A stretch of DNA of 64,000 nt from an uncultured Ruegeria sp. (GCF_947497005.1 NZ_CANMFF010000018.1:1-64000), one strand, 5' to 3'; counted from the first letter of the stretch, positions 9,375-17,721 are shown. The notes: generated by a model not told the origin, from the letters alone. Numbers and translations are program-made.

Positions 9375-10526
9375 CTAAGCGGTGCTTTTTGAGAGTGCTG
9401 ATGTGAAATCGGCCCAGAGATCGTCAGCTGACTCGAGCCCAAGATTCAGGCGCACCAGATTGGGCGAGACGCCAAACTTCTGCATCGAGTTCTGTTCACC
9501 GGCCTGAGCAAGTCCGACACGCGCCGGCAGGATCAGACTTTCGAAGCCACCCCAACTCACGCCGAGGCGGAAAAAGTTCAATGCGTCGGAGAACTTTGCG
9601 ATGTCGACACTGTCATCGAACTCGATCGACATAAGCCCAGACCGACCCGTCAATCCTGGAACGTCGTTTGCACCAGGTGAATTGACCTGCCGAACCTGTG
9701 AAATAGCGGACAGACGATCAACAAACATGTTGGCCGCCGCCTGATGCTGCATCATGCGCGCATGCAAAGTACGCAGGCCTCGTGTCAGCAGGAACGCTTC
9801 AAAAGGCGCCAGTTTCGCGCCGAGCAAAGGAAGGGTCAGATCACGGATGCGAGCGATATGGTCCAGGGAGGCGACCACCACGCCCGCAACCGTGTCCGAG
9901 TGCCCCGAGATGTATTTCGAGGCTGAGTGGATGACGATGTCTATGCCCAGTGTGAGGGGGCGTTGGAACACCGGACTGGCCCAGGAATTGTCGACCATCG
10001 TCAACACATTGTGACGTTTGGCGTGTTCGGCGACACGACGCAGGTCTATTGCTTCAAAGACTAACGATCCAGGGCTTTCCAGATAGGCCAGTGTCACATC
10101 AGCCAGCAACTCCGGGTCATCTACAAAACGTTCCGGCGCATGGTATTCAATATGCACGCCAAACGGGCGCAGCATACGTTCCAGAAACCGGAATGTATCC
10201 GGATAGACATGCTCGACGCAGGCGATCCGGTCTCCGGGTTTGACAAATGCCAATAGCGTTGAGGAAATGGCTGCCATCCCAGAAGCAAAACCGACCGCGG
10301 CTTCGCCTTGCTCGGCTTCAGCCACGAGCTTTTCAAACGCAGCGACAGTTGGGTTTTCCACGCGGGTGTAGATTGCAGAATCCGACCGGCCTGCCATCCT
10401 GTCTTCGAAACTTTGATAGCTATCGAAGGTAAACAGTGAGGTTTGGACGATCGGAGGTGTCACTGCCCCAGCAGAGTCGGGCAGTACCGCTGCTAGCAGG
10501 GTCGCGATGTCTCTATGATCAGACAT
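9375..10526 (-). CDS. Cys/Met-metabolism PLP enzyme (cystathionine/methionine gamma-lyase family)
   Basis: 383 residues from the ATG at 10526, which overlaps the regulator stop by 8 bases (ATGTCTGA). It is a fold-type I PLP enzyme: YTRVENPT (phosphate-binding Tyr), GFASGMAAISS, MVDNSWASP (Asp holding the PLP nitrogen) and SASKYISGHSD with the PLP lysine near residue 204. The family splits C-S bonds beta or gamma to the amino group, or does gamma-replacement. A transsulfuration enzyme inside a sugar-import operon is unusual and hints that the substrate contains sulfur, or that a thio-amino acid is made or consumed. The exact reaction is not predictable. Confidence 0.85.
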   Translation of the reverse strand: MSDHRDIATLLAAVLPDSAGAVTPPIVQTSLFTFDSYQSFEDRMAGRSDSAIYTRVENPTVAAFEKLVAEAEQGEAAVGFASGMAAISSTLLAFVKPGDRIACVEHVYPDTFRFLERMLRPFGVHIEYHAPERFVDDPELLADVTLAYLESPGSLVFEAIDLRRVAEHAKRHNVLTMVDNSWASPVFQRPLTLGIDIVIHSASKYISGHSDTVAGVVVASLDHIARIRDLTLPLLGAKLAPFEAFLLTRGLRTLHARMMQHQAAANMFVDRLSAISQVRQVNSPGANDVPGLTGRSGLMSIEFDDSVDIAKFSDALNFFRLGVSWGGFESLILPARVGLAQAGEQNSMQKFGVSPNLVRLNLGLESADDLWADFTSALSKSTA

Positions 10527-11268
10527 TCTGGTTCTCCATGATCTGGAGAATTTCTGCTTCGACCATGTCCATGATTTCACCGACTATCCGCCCGGCTTCG
10601 TCGGCATTACCCGAGACAACCGCCTCAGCAAGCTTTGTGTGAATTGGGATTGTCGCCTGACCCAGATGCGGCTGACCGAACGGCGCTTCGTAAACCTCAT
10701 TGAAGCCTTGCTGGATCTGACGGATCAATTGCCCGAACAGAGGATTTCCGCAAGCGTCGTGCAGTGATGAATGGAACCGGTAGTCAGCCTGACGCCAGTC
10801 TTCACCAGCGGCATGAGTGGCTATGAGCTCGGCAACACGGGCAGTAATCAACAGTCCTTGCGCCTCAGTGCAATTCAGTGCCGCCATCCTTGCCGCTTCG
10901 ATTTCCAAGGGCCTGCGTACTGCGTGGGTTCGCAACAGGCTCTCTGCTTCAAGCTTCAACGTCAGAGGAAGATGAATCGCATTTGCCGACACTTCAGCCG
11001 CCAATCGAGTCCCCGCTTTTTTATTGCGCACAACGATGCCCATGTTCTGCCAACTCGTCAGGGCCTCGCGAACCTTTGCCCGACCAATTCCAAGGCGGCG
11101 TGCGATTTCTACTTCCGGCGGCAGACGGTCACCAACTTTCAAACCTTCCGCATCAATCATCTCGGAAAGCGCATCCAGAACATCCCGGCTGGTGCTGCCG
11201 TGAGGTAACTCTTTAAGCGAGTTGCCTGCCTCTTCGCTCTGTTCCTGGGGTGGCAAATTTTCTGTCAC
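10519..11268 (-). CDS. GntR-family transcriptional regulator with FCD ligand domain
   Basis: 249 residues. The N-terminal winged helix (about 25-95) has LPPEVEIARRLGIGRAKVREAL. The C-terminal FadR-type all-helical FCD domain carries the usual metal/ligand histidines around RFHSSLHDACGNPLF. It is the first gene of the sugar operon and is followed by an 8-base overlap with the PLP enzyme gene. Two copies of a palindrome end about 40 bases upstream of its start (11308-11346), so autoregulation of the whole operon is likely, with release by a sugar or acid ligand. Confidence 0.9.
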   Translation of the reverse strand: MTENLPPQEQSEEAGNSLKELPHGSTSRDVLDALSEMIDAEGLKVGDRLPPEVEIARRLGIGRAKVREALTSWQNMGIVVRNKKAGTRLAAEVSANAIHLPLTLKLEAESLLRTHAVRRPLEIEAARMAALNCTEAQGLLITARVAELIATHAAGEDWRQADYRFHSSLHDACGNPLFGQLIRQIQQGFNEVYEAPFGQPHLGQATIPIHTKLAEAVVSGNADEAGRIVGEIMDMVEAEILQIMENQNV

Positions 11269-11307
11269 GTGTGGCCGCTCCGAATCAATGTTCTTCCAAC
11301 ACTACTG

Positions 11308-11324
11308 ATAATGTCCGACAAAAT
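11308..11324. promoter_or_regulatory. candidate operator copy 1 for the GntR/FCD regulator
   Basis: ATAATGTCCGACAAAAT, with the left arm identical to the perfect copy at 11330-11346 and a degraded right arm. Centres of the two sites are 22 bases apart, about two helical turns, which would allow two dimers on one face. Confidence 0.55.
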
Positions 11325-11329
11325 ATACT

Positions 11330-11346
11330 ATAATGTCCGACATTAT
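11330..11346. promoter_or_regulatory. candidate operator copy 2 for the GntR/FCD regulator
   Basis: ATAATGTCCGACATTAT: a perfect palindrome with 8-base arms around a central C, 62 bases before the regulator start. It reads like a FadR-subfamily operator (TNGTCNGACNA-like half-sites). AT-rich flanks suggest it overlaps the promoter of the minus-strand operon. Confidence 0.65.
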
Positions 11347-11857
11347 ATGAAAGGGTCCTATCAACGGCTGCCAAAACAGTCTTGCTTGGATCAGAACTGA
11401 GGTAGAATGGCCTCAGACTGCACGCTTTTTTTGTTTTTGAAAGCTCAATCCCAAATTGGGAGAAATGGTGCGTCCAACTGTACGAAGCTCGTAGGTCGGC
11501 ACCGCCAAGACCCGACATTCGCCAATTCGACGTGCGCGGCGATGCGGTTTCGCCAGTCCGAAGTTCACCGTAGCCAAAAAATCTGAGAGTGAGCGAATTC
11601 ACACAAAGCGGGACAAACAAGCTGCTCGCGTTTCCAGAGGCAAAGTCGGCATGCAGCCCTATGCAGTTATCGACCATCTCGCAGCATTACGATCATGCTG
11701 CTTGTCAGAACTGCACCAAGCAACCATTGAATGCGCCGCCAACTAAAGGCGGAACAGGACAATCCTGGCCTGGGCCTGTACAGAGGAAGAAAGTGCGGAT
11801 AGTTCAAGCTTTGCTCATGCTCGCAGCAAGAACAGAATGGCGACGCAGTGGAATTCG
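11347..11857. other. gene-free gap with repeat-like sequence
   Basis: No supported gene. An open frame on the minus strand spans much of it but runs through the operators and lacks family features. The middle (about 11490-11720) has the look of the degenerate intergenic repeat seen elsewhere in the window (a CGACATTCGCCAATTCGAC stretch). Confidence 0.4.
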
Positions 11858-12376
11858 CTAATGCCGTTTGAGCCCGCGTATCGCGGCGCGCAGCAAAACA
11901 CGTGAGTAGAGTTTGTGAAAACCCATCAGGGTGCGAAATACAAACCCTATTCCGCCTGCCTTTCCGGTTTGCGCGGGCTTCGGGACAATCGCAGATCCGA
12001 ACCACAGCTTTGATGCCCCGCCCTGAGCCGGCTCAACCATCAGCCAGGTTCTTACCCGTCCCTTTTCCACCTTCATCAGCAACTCTTGCTGTGTACGCTG
12101 CACGGTTTTCCAGCAGGCTAGCTGGTCATTTTCCGCCAACGCCAGGGCGGCGACGTCTTTTGCGAACGATGGCTTGAAAGCAGCGAGTGCCAGCAACGCG
12201 CGCTCGATCCGGAAGACGGGTGAGTCAAACATCGCCATGATGTATTCGCTCAGCGATGGAACGAAACCCACGTGCGCCACAAATGCATCTGCGTGATAAC
12301 CCGGCCTTTTTGCAAACTGATGCAATAGACTGCCTTCGGGAATGCTGTGTTCTTCAACCTGTCTCACTTGACCCAC
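11858..12376 (-). CDS. conserved hypothetical protein (TetR-linked)
   Basis: 172 residues, no signal peptide or clear membrane span. I recognise no named domain. Visible features are a patterned central section (FDSPVFRIERALL, GRVRTWLMVEPAQ, KLWFGSAIVP) and a C-terminal amphipathic helix with Tyr-Ser-Arg (FHKLYSRVLLRAAIRGLKR). Conserved-looking Trp/Phe patches suggest a small alpha+beta fold. It overlaps the end of the TetR gene by 13 bases and is the third gene of the unit membrane protein - TetR - this gene, so it is probably under TetR control. Confidence 0.7.
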   Translation of the reverse strand: MGQVRQVEEHSIPEGSLLHQFAKRPGYHADAFVAHVGFVPSLSEYIMAMFDSPVFRIERALLALAAFKPSFAKDVAALALAENDQLACWKTVQRTQQELLMKVEKGRVRTWLMVEPAQGGASKLWFGSAIVPKPAQTGKAGGIGFVFRTLMGFHKLYSRVLLRAAIRGLKRH

Positions 12377-12909
12377 GTCCTTTTTAGATACGCTGCCACG
12401 AGACTGTCGAACGCGACACCCAGCTTTTTACCTTGCGCCGGCAGATCATTCTGCCAGAGCATCTGTGTCCCGACAAACGCTGCATACTCCAGTTCAGCCA
12501 GAACCCGCGCGCTTGCTGCCTCAATCGCGGCGGATTGCGCATGAAGGCTGGCTAGAAAGCCAATGCGCTTCTCATCTATCGCTGCAAGCTTGGTTCCGAC
12601 CATCCGGTTCTGGTAGCCAAACAGGCGAATGGCGATTTCGATCCGATGATCCAGATCCATGAGCAGAATATTCAATTGCTCGGCCTGCGCCCCGGACGCG
12701 GCCATTACGTCGTCTGTGTGTGTCTTTTCCCAATAGGCGATCAGATCGGCTACAAATGCCGCGTGATCCTTGAAGTGAAAGTAGAACGCCCCTGTAGTGC
12801 GACCCTGTGCCTTGCACAGGTTTGCGAGTTTCACCCCATCCGGGCCAAGTTGGGTAAGCTGCTCCAGCCCGGCTTTCAGCCAGCCTTCTTTTGAAAACCG
12901 CACAGCCAT
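12364..12909 (-). CDS. TetR-family transcriptional regulator
   Basis: 181 residues from the ATG at 12909, which shares a base with the preceding stop (TAATG). The N-terminal helix-turn-helix contains GVKLANLCKAQGRTTGAFYFHFKDHAAFVADLI, the TetR signature. The C-terminal ligand domain (about 60-181) is variable. It sits between a small membrane protein and an unknown protein, all with overlapping ends. The perfect palindrome at 13323-13337 upstream of the unit is its likely operator. Confidence 0.88.
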   Translation of the reverse strand: MAVRFSKEGWLKAGLEQLTQLGPDGVKLANLCKAQGRTTGAFYFHFKDHAAFVADLIAYWEKTHTDDVMAASGAQAEQLNILLMDLDHRIEIAIRLFGYQNRMVGTKLAAIDEKRIGFLASLHAQSAAIEAASARVLAELEYAAFVGTQMLWQNDLPAQGKKLGVAFDSLVAAYLKRTWVK

Positions 12910-13286
12910 TAGAAAAGGCTTCCCCAAAACCCAAAGATCGCAATGGGGACAAAAAGCCACCCTTGCGGCAGTTCGGTGAATGTTAGATCAGCCTTCGAAA
13001 ACTGCAGCAGACCTATGCCCCAAAGGGCAAAGAGTGTGGCCATAATACTGCCCATAATGGCAAGATCATCGCTTCCGTCCCAAAGAGCGGGCCACAGGAA
13101 CAGGAGGCTCATCAAACCAAGACTGATCGAGACAAGATGCCAGCAGTAATACGCCACGTATTTGGGCTGCTTTTCCAGATCGCCTGCAGCCAGCAACGGG
13201 CGCGCCACCTCAGGCCCGCCCATGAAAACGTGGATGAGGGTAATGATGGCGGACAGGCCGCCGGCTGCAAGAATGGGATATGCCAT
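12909..13286 (-). CDS. small integral membrane protein
   Basis: 125 residues with four hydrophobic segments (about 2-20, 48-68, 75-97 and 108-124). The loop after the first segment has GGPEVARPLLAAGDLEKQPKY. No named family recognised. It is the first gene of a three-gene TetR unit and starts 37 bases downstream of a palindromic operator candidate. Plausibly a membrane partner of the regulator's inducer response; no function is assigned. Confidence 0.75.
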   Translation of the reverse strand: MAYPILAAGGLSAIITLIHVFMGGPEVARPLLAAGDLEKQPKYVAYYCWHLVSISLGLMSLLFLWPALWDGSDDLAIMGSIMATLFALWGIGLLQFSKADLTFTELPQGWLFVPIAIFGFWGSLF

Positions 13287-13322
13287 GGCAAACGCCTCTG
13301 AAATTCAACTTCGAACCTACAT

Positions 13323-13337
13323 AACATAACTTATGTT
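13323..13337. promoter_or_regulatory. candidate TetR operator
   Basis: AACATAACTTATGTT: perfect 7-base arms around a central C, in AT-rich sequence 37 bases before the start of the TetR-containing unit. Confidence 0.55.
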
Positions 13338-13533
13338 TTGTTAGAAAGTGTAAATCTTCGTGTCAATATGGTAGGCTCAATGCGGCAGTCAGATAGCCAA
13401 ACGACCAAAAAGTGTAGCATTTACAGTAAACGGCAACTCTCGCTCATCAAGTAACGGCCCATAGATGCCATTTGTCACTCTGACAATGTCGAAATGCAGC
13501 TTCTTCGAAGCAGACGCAGGAAAGCCGCATTGA

Positions 13534-14715
13534 CTACGGAACCCGGGCGACCCACGATGCTGATATGGGTACTGCCAGAATGAGGAGTGCCAGCAACAAG
13601 AATGCGGTTGAGAGTGAGGAGGCATCCGAAATAAAGCCAATCATGGCAGGCCCCAGGAGAATTCCCGCATAACCGGTTGTTGTCACCGCAGCAATGGCGA
13701 TGCCTGCTGGCATTACCTTCTGCCGACCCGCGGCGCTGAACAGTACTGGCACAAGGTTCGCTGCGCCCAGCCCGATCAGAACAAATCCAAAAAAAGCGGC
13801 TGGTACAAACGATGCGAATAAAACGGTCGTGATACCCGCCATTGTGATCAATCCGCCCAGAACGAGAGTTGCGAACCCACCGATCCTGCTGACCAGACGA
13901 TCCCCGGTGAGACGGGCAGCAAGCATCGCAACTGAAAAAAGGATGTAACCGACACCGGCGTTTTCTGCGGAGGCGAGGTCTCTGTCGATGATCAGCAGCG
14001 CTCCCCAATCCAGTACCGCGCCTTCGACCAGAAAAATGATGCCTGCGAGAACCGCCAAAAGAAGAACGATGCCCCGAGGAAAGGCAGATGGTTCGGGCTC
14101 ATTCCCCGCTACCCTCAGAAACCTGGGTCGGGCAGCCAACATTGCGACGAGCGCGGTTGCGGCGCCAAATGCCGCGCAGATGGTCGTCGGCACGGAAAAG
14201 GACAAGAACACCGTAATCAATCCGGCCCCAAAGAAGCCGCCGATGCTCCAGTGTGCGTGGAAGTTCGACATCAGCGGCCGTTTCTCCTGGCCTTCAACTT
14301 CTGCTCCATGGACATTCATGGCCACATCGATCGTCCCAAGGAACGCGCCAAAAACAAAGAGCCCGGCCCCCAGCGCCCAGGGTGTCCCCGCCAGTGCCAA
14401 AAGAGGCAGCATAGCGGTCAACCCAAAACCACCCAGAAGGATCAAAGGCCGCGCCCCTCGACGTGCTGCCATCACGCCGGTAGCAGGCATCGCGATAATC
14501 GAGCCGAGCCCGAAGCAGAGCAGCAATATCCCAAACTCCGCATTGTCGGCCCCGACATTCGCCTTGAAGAAGGGAAACAAAGGTGCGCAGCAGGCCATTG
14601 CAAAGCCTGCCGCAAAAAATGCAAGGCGTGTCGCCAGACGCGCTGGAGCTGTCCCTGAGAAATTCGGTGTGGTGGGAAGGGTTGCCGGATTTCCGCTGTC
14701 TGTTGTAGATGTCAT
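13534..14715 (-). CDS. major facilitator superfamily transporter
   Basis: 393 residues with twelve transmembrane helices. The loop between helices 2 and 3 has GVMAARRGARPLI, the MFS motif A equivalent, and AMNVHGAEVEGQEKRPLMSNFHAHWSIGGF resembles YbjJ-like inner-membrane MFS proteins. Its ATG overlaps the stop of the DeoR regulator gene by 4 bases (ATGA), so the two form an operon and the regulator probably senses the transported compound. The substrate is unknown, perhaps a sugar or sugar derivative given the DeoR partner. Confidence 0.88.
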   Translation of the reverse strand: MTSTTDSGNPATLPTTPNFSGTAPARLATRLAFFAAGFAMACCAPLFPFFKANVGADNAEFGILLLCFGLGSIIAMPATGVMAARRGARPLILLGGFGLTAMLPLLALAGTPWALGAGLFVFGAFLGTIDVAMNVHGAEVEGQEKRPLMSNFHAHWSIGGFFGAGLITVFLSFSVPTTICAAFGAATALVAMLAARPRFLRVAGNEPEPSAFPRGIVLLLAVLAGIIFLVEGAVLDWGALLIIDRDLASAENAGVGYILFSVAMLAARLTGDRLVSRIGGFATLVLGGLITMAGITTVLFASFVPAAFFGFVLIGLGAANLVPVLFSAAGRQKVMPAGIAIAAVTTTGYAGILLGPAMIGFISDASSLSTAFLLLALLILAVPISASWVARVP

Positions 14716-15470
14716 GTATTCAGGACCAGTCTCGTAGTGGTGAGCCGCAAGGTGCTGGCAGCATCAGGAGCAGCATCAGAGACAATCGCGTCGATCTCTG
14801 CCAGAGCAAGCGTGTGATGGCGAGCTCGTCGCCCGATTTTCGTACTTTCTGTGACGACGATTGTACGGGCGGCCGCATTGTGCATCGCGCGTTTCATCTG
14901 CGCTTCGTCATGGTCGTCGGAACTCAGGCCAAATTCCCGATCGAGTCCGCAGGCTCCCAAAACGGCGATGTCCGCTGAGACGCCTGCAACGCGATCCAAT
15001 GCGTTTTCGCCGGTTGCGATCCCGCCCTGCGGGCGCAGAGTGCCACCGAGCAAGAAGACGGCGATCCCATTGTTTTGGCAGGCAATAGCGACCCACGGCG
15101 ATGGCGTGATCACCATTCGTCGGTCCTGTGCAGGCAGGTTTTCCACGAAGCCCAACACCGTGCTCCCCCCGTCCAAAAGGAGCGTTTGCGCATTACCAAT
15201 TTCCCGCACAGCTGCTTTGATCATGCCCGGATTTACCGGGGCACCTTCCGCAAGCCGAGTGTGCAAGGGCGCTGCGGGTGGCGCGACCGGGATGGCTCCG
15301 CCGCGCACGCGCTGCGCCTTGCCGCTTGCCTCTAGCGCGAGAATGTCGCGACGGATCGTATCAACCGATACCCTGTATTCATGCGCTGCGTCGGCGGCCA
15401 CGATTTGGTGACCATCGCTCAAACGCGCGGCAAGCTCCGCCTGTCTTGTGTCTGGTATATTCAGTTCCAT
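14712..15470 (-). CDS. DeoR/GlpR-family transcriptional repressor
   Basis: About 252 residues. The N-terminal helix-turn-helix includes VSVDTIRRDILALEASGKAQRVRGGA, the DeoR signature. The DeoRC sensor domain has LLDGGSTVLGFVENLP and DIAVLGACGLDREFGLSSDDHDEAQMKRAM, which binds phosphorylated sugar-like effectors. The start is uncertain (15470 or 15494; neither has a strong ribosome site). The gene is co-directional with and overlaps the MFS transporter. An inverted repeat covers the start region (15468-15495). Confidence 0.88.
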   Translation of the reverse strand: MELNIPDTRQAELAARLSDGHQIVAADAAHEYRVSVDTIRRDILALEASGKAQRVRGGAIPVAPPAAPLHTRLAEGAPVNPGMIKAAVREIGNAQTLLLDGGSTVLGFVENLPAQDRRMVITPSPWVAIACQNNGIAVFLLGGTLRPQGGIATGENALDRVAGVSADIAVLGACGLDREFGLSSDDHDEAQMKRAMHNAAARTIVVTESTKIGRRARHHTLALAEIDAIVSDAAPDAASTLRLTTTRLVLNT

Positions 15471-15495
15471 GCAAATTACCGCAAAACATTGCATG
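15468..15495. promoter_or_regulatory. inverted repeat at the DeoR start, candidate operator
   Basis: CATGCAA, 14 bases, TTGCATG: perfect 7-base arms between the divergent DeoR and VOC genes, overlapping the DeoR start codon. A third TGCAT follows at about 15500. Confidence 0.4.
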
Positions 15496-15555
15496 AAGCT
15501 GCATAATGTGATCCTCTGATTTAGTCAACATGCTAGCTGGATAAGGTAATCGGAA

Positions 15556-15936
15556 ATGAAACTGACGCATTTGGCAGTTTGGACTCGGGATCTGGAAGAG
15601 GCGGCTGCATTCTGGCGAGACTATTTTGATGCGGAGGTCGCTGAGCGCTACGACAGCTACAACAGGTCAGGCTTCGCCTCGCGTTTCGTACGGATCCCAG
15701 GCAACGATACGTGTATTGAGATCATGGAAGGCCCTTGGGTCACTCCACATCCCGGCGAAGCTTGCGGGTGGGCGCATATCGCGTTTTCTGTCGGCACAAA
15801 TGAACGGGTCGACGCAATTGCAGATCGATTTCGCCTTGACGGGTTGCTTGTGTCCGAACCACGGCGAACGGGAGATGGCTACTACGAAGCCGTCGTTCGC
15901 TCACCTGACGGCACATTGATAGAAATCGTTGAGTAG
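15556..15936 (+). CDS. VOC-superfamily protein (glyoxalase/lactoylglutathione lyase-like)
   Basis: 126 residues, one complete vicinal-oxygen-chelate module of two beta-alpha-beta-beta-beta repeats. Candidate metal ligands: His5 in MKLTHLAV, Glu in CIEIMEG, His in GWAHIAF, and Glu in TLIEIVE. The length matches single-domain glyoxalase-like proteins. It is divergent from the DeoR-MFS pair across 85 bases that hold an inverted repeat, so shared control is possible. Substrate unknown. Confidence 0.85.
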   Translation: MKLTHLAVWTRDLEEAAAFWRDYFDAEVAERYDSYNRSGFASRFVRIPGNDTCIEIMEGPWVTPHPGEACGWAHIAFSVGTNERVDAIADRFRLDGLLVSEPRRTGDGYYEAVVRSPDGTLIEIVE

Positions 15937-16131
15937 ACCGCCCTTTCGTGTGCACGGCCAAATCCTTGTGACCATTTATGAATCTGGCTCTGAGCAGCCG
16001 TGTCAGAAACGGCCCATCAGAGACATTGAATAAGTACCCCACATGCTGCGATCGCAGCCCGCTTTGCGGTCATTCGCTGCAATTGCAAAGTTACGTGCAC
16101 GCCGGAGGTCGGGAGCGCAAAAAAGCTGCCC
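15937..16131. other. short gap carrying dispersed repeat core
   Basis: No gene. It holds a copy of the CATTCGCTGCAATTGCA core and a nearby AAACGGCCCA stretch typical of the other repeat copies. Confidence 0.4.
16073..16089 (+). repeat. dispersed repeat core 1 (CATTCGCTGCAATTGCA)
   Basis: Identical over 17 bases to the copy at 21359-21375, and one mismatch from 1500-1516. Confidence 0.5.
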
Positions 16132-16946
16132 TTAGAAGAAATACTTGATGCCAAAGTAAGGCCCGTGCTGGTCGACGTCATAGGCGAACTCTCCGGAACT
16201 CAGCGTGTCGCTATAGTCGACGCTGAAGTACCGATACCCAAATGTGAGGGTGGTTTTCTTCCAGGGTTGGTAATCAAAACCAACATTCGCCCCGATTTGA
16301 AGGTCATTTCCGCCAGCGCCGAAACCGCCAAGCTCCAAAGAAACAATTCCGGTCCAGCTTTGGCTCAATCGCCACGTTCCGCGTGCGCCGATTACCGTTC
16401 GATCCAATCCTGATCGGCGCCCAATACAGGCGCATTACCGGGCCCCGGAGTCGTGATGTCTATTTCCTGACGGATGGAGTTATACCTCAGCCCGACCTGA
16501 AGATCGATGGCATAGCGTTGGTCATTGGCACCGTATGTGCCATCCGCAATGCGGTAGGCCCCCTGAACACCAAACCATTATTGACGCACGTCGACGTTGA
16601 GGTCGGAACCCAACGGGCCGGGCAGTGTGGTGTCCTGTTCGATACCCACATAGTTAGCATCGAAAATTATTCCAAAACTCCCATTCCACGCCTCATACCG
16701 ACCGGCAGCAGCAAAATCGAGCACGTCCAGCACGTCGCCAAGGTCCAGATCCAGATCAGCGGATTGACCGGCCACGGTCGATGTCCCTTTGGTTCTTAGC
16801 GGAGTGAACAGATAGAACGAGACCCCATGACGCCGGCAGGCCTCGTCCTGACTTGGCGCGGGTAGTGATTGAGCGGATGCAAGACCTAGCAATATCTGGA
16901 ATGTTGCCGCAAGCGTCATGGTACTGAGTGTCAGAGGATGTGGCAT
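16132..16946 (-). pseudogene. outer-membrane beta-barrel protein, disrupted
   Basis: Two open pieces make one former gene. The 5' piece (16946 to 16578) encodes a signal peptide and first strands and ends NVDVRQ-stop. The same frame then continues with barrel-like sequence (WFGVQGAYRIADGTYG, NDQRYAIDLQVGLRYN, GADQDWIER) to about 16390. There the frame is lost, and the last part (IGARGTWRLSQSWTG to HGPYFGIKYFF) continues in another frame from about 16407 to 16132. So there is a nonsense codon (TAA at 16578-16580, where CAA/Gln would fit) plus one indel near 16400. The D-W-x-D/E-R-x-V-I-G-A-R element, the Gly-Phe-rich strands and the terminal Phe are typical of alphaproteobacterial outer-membrane barrels. 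Confidence 0.75.
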
Positions 16947-16974
16947 GGCTGTGTCCTTGAGTTATTAAAACTCA

Positions 16975-17721
16975 TTAATTGAATCTCAGGCCGATCCCGG
17001 CGCCCTGGTCATAAGGGCGATCAGCGCCGATCCCGATCAACACATCTGCATAAAGCGCAATACCGGGACTGAGATTTTTGCCAATCTGAAGCTCTGCGGT
17101 CGCGGGCCAGGCGTCATTCTCCCAATCATAAGGCGCTTTGATATCCGCTTTGATCCAATACCCCTCACCAAATGGCTGAAGTGCAATTAGGCGCATCGCG
17201 GTTCGGCTGACATCGGTCGGTCCATTGTAAGATGCGAAATGCTGGACCAGAGGGATCAGTGTCAGCCCACTGTTTGTGTTTGCAAAGGCGAACCCTCCGA
17301 ACGGAGCGATTTGATCAGACCCGGTACCGATGCCTTCATCGGGATCGCCAAAGTCAAGGATCCATTCCAGCCCGAGCGCGGATTTGACGGCCCAAGTGTC
17401 ATTCAGGGTTTTTTGTGACGGGAAATAGATCAGCTTGAAGCTGGTCTTTTCAAACCCGTTGAACCTCTCCCCGGTCGCATTTGTCGAATTGTAATGGAGC
17501 TCATATTTTAATTTCAGATCAGGGCGCAGCATGTATGCGCCATCAATGAATGCATCCTGACGATCTGCCCCACCTTCCAGATCAAAATTTTGATAGCGAA
17601 TGTCTGTGTTGTTGACAGCAGCCAATGGATTTGACGCGTTTTCCTCTGCTCCGGCAGCGATACCCGCCATCAGAAACGCGGACGTAAAGATTGATTGGAT
17701 AATGAAGTGGCTGGCCATCAT
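16975..17721 (-). CDS. putative outer-membrane protein, probable beta-barrel
   Basis: 248 residues with a Sec signal peptide (cleavage near residue 24, after AAGA). The mature part is alternating polar/hydrophobic stretches consistent with beta strands (IRYQNFDLEGG, LKLKYELHYNSTN, TSFKLIYFPSQ), ending in GAGIGLRFN, close to the usual terminal aromatic of outer-membrane barrels. No named family recognised. It starts 63 bases after the sulfatase stop on the same strand, so it may be the outer-membrane partner of the sulfatase. Next comes a second, broken barrel gene. Confidence 0.7.
   Translation of the reverse strand: MMASHFIIQSIFTSAFLMAGIAAGAEENASNPLAAVNNTDIRYQNFDLEGGADRQDAFIDGAYMLRPDLKLKYELHYNSTNATGERFNGFEKTSFKLIYFPSQKTLNDTWAVKSALGLEWILDFGDPDEGIGTGSDQIAPFGGFAFANTNSGLTLIPLVQHFASYNGPTDVSRTAMRLIALQPFGEGYWIKADIKAPYDWENDAWPATAELQIGKNLSPGIALYADVLIGIGADRPYDQGAGIGLRFN

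Noticed and set aside
11285..11677. 130-codon frame on the minus strand
   Set aside because: Covers the GntR operators and repeat-like sequence; no ribosome site or domain.
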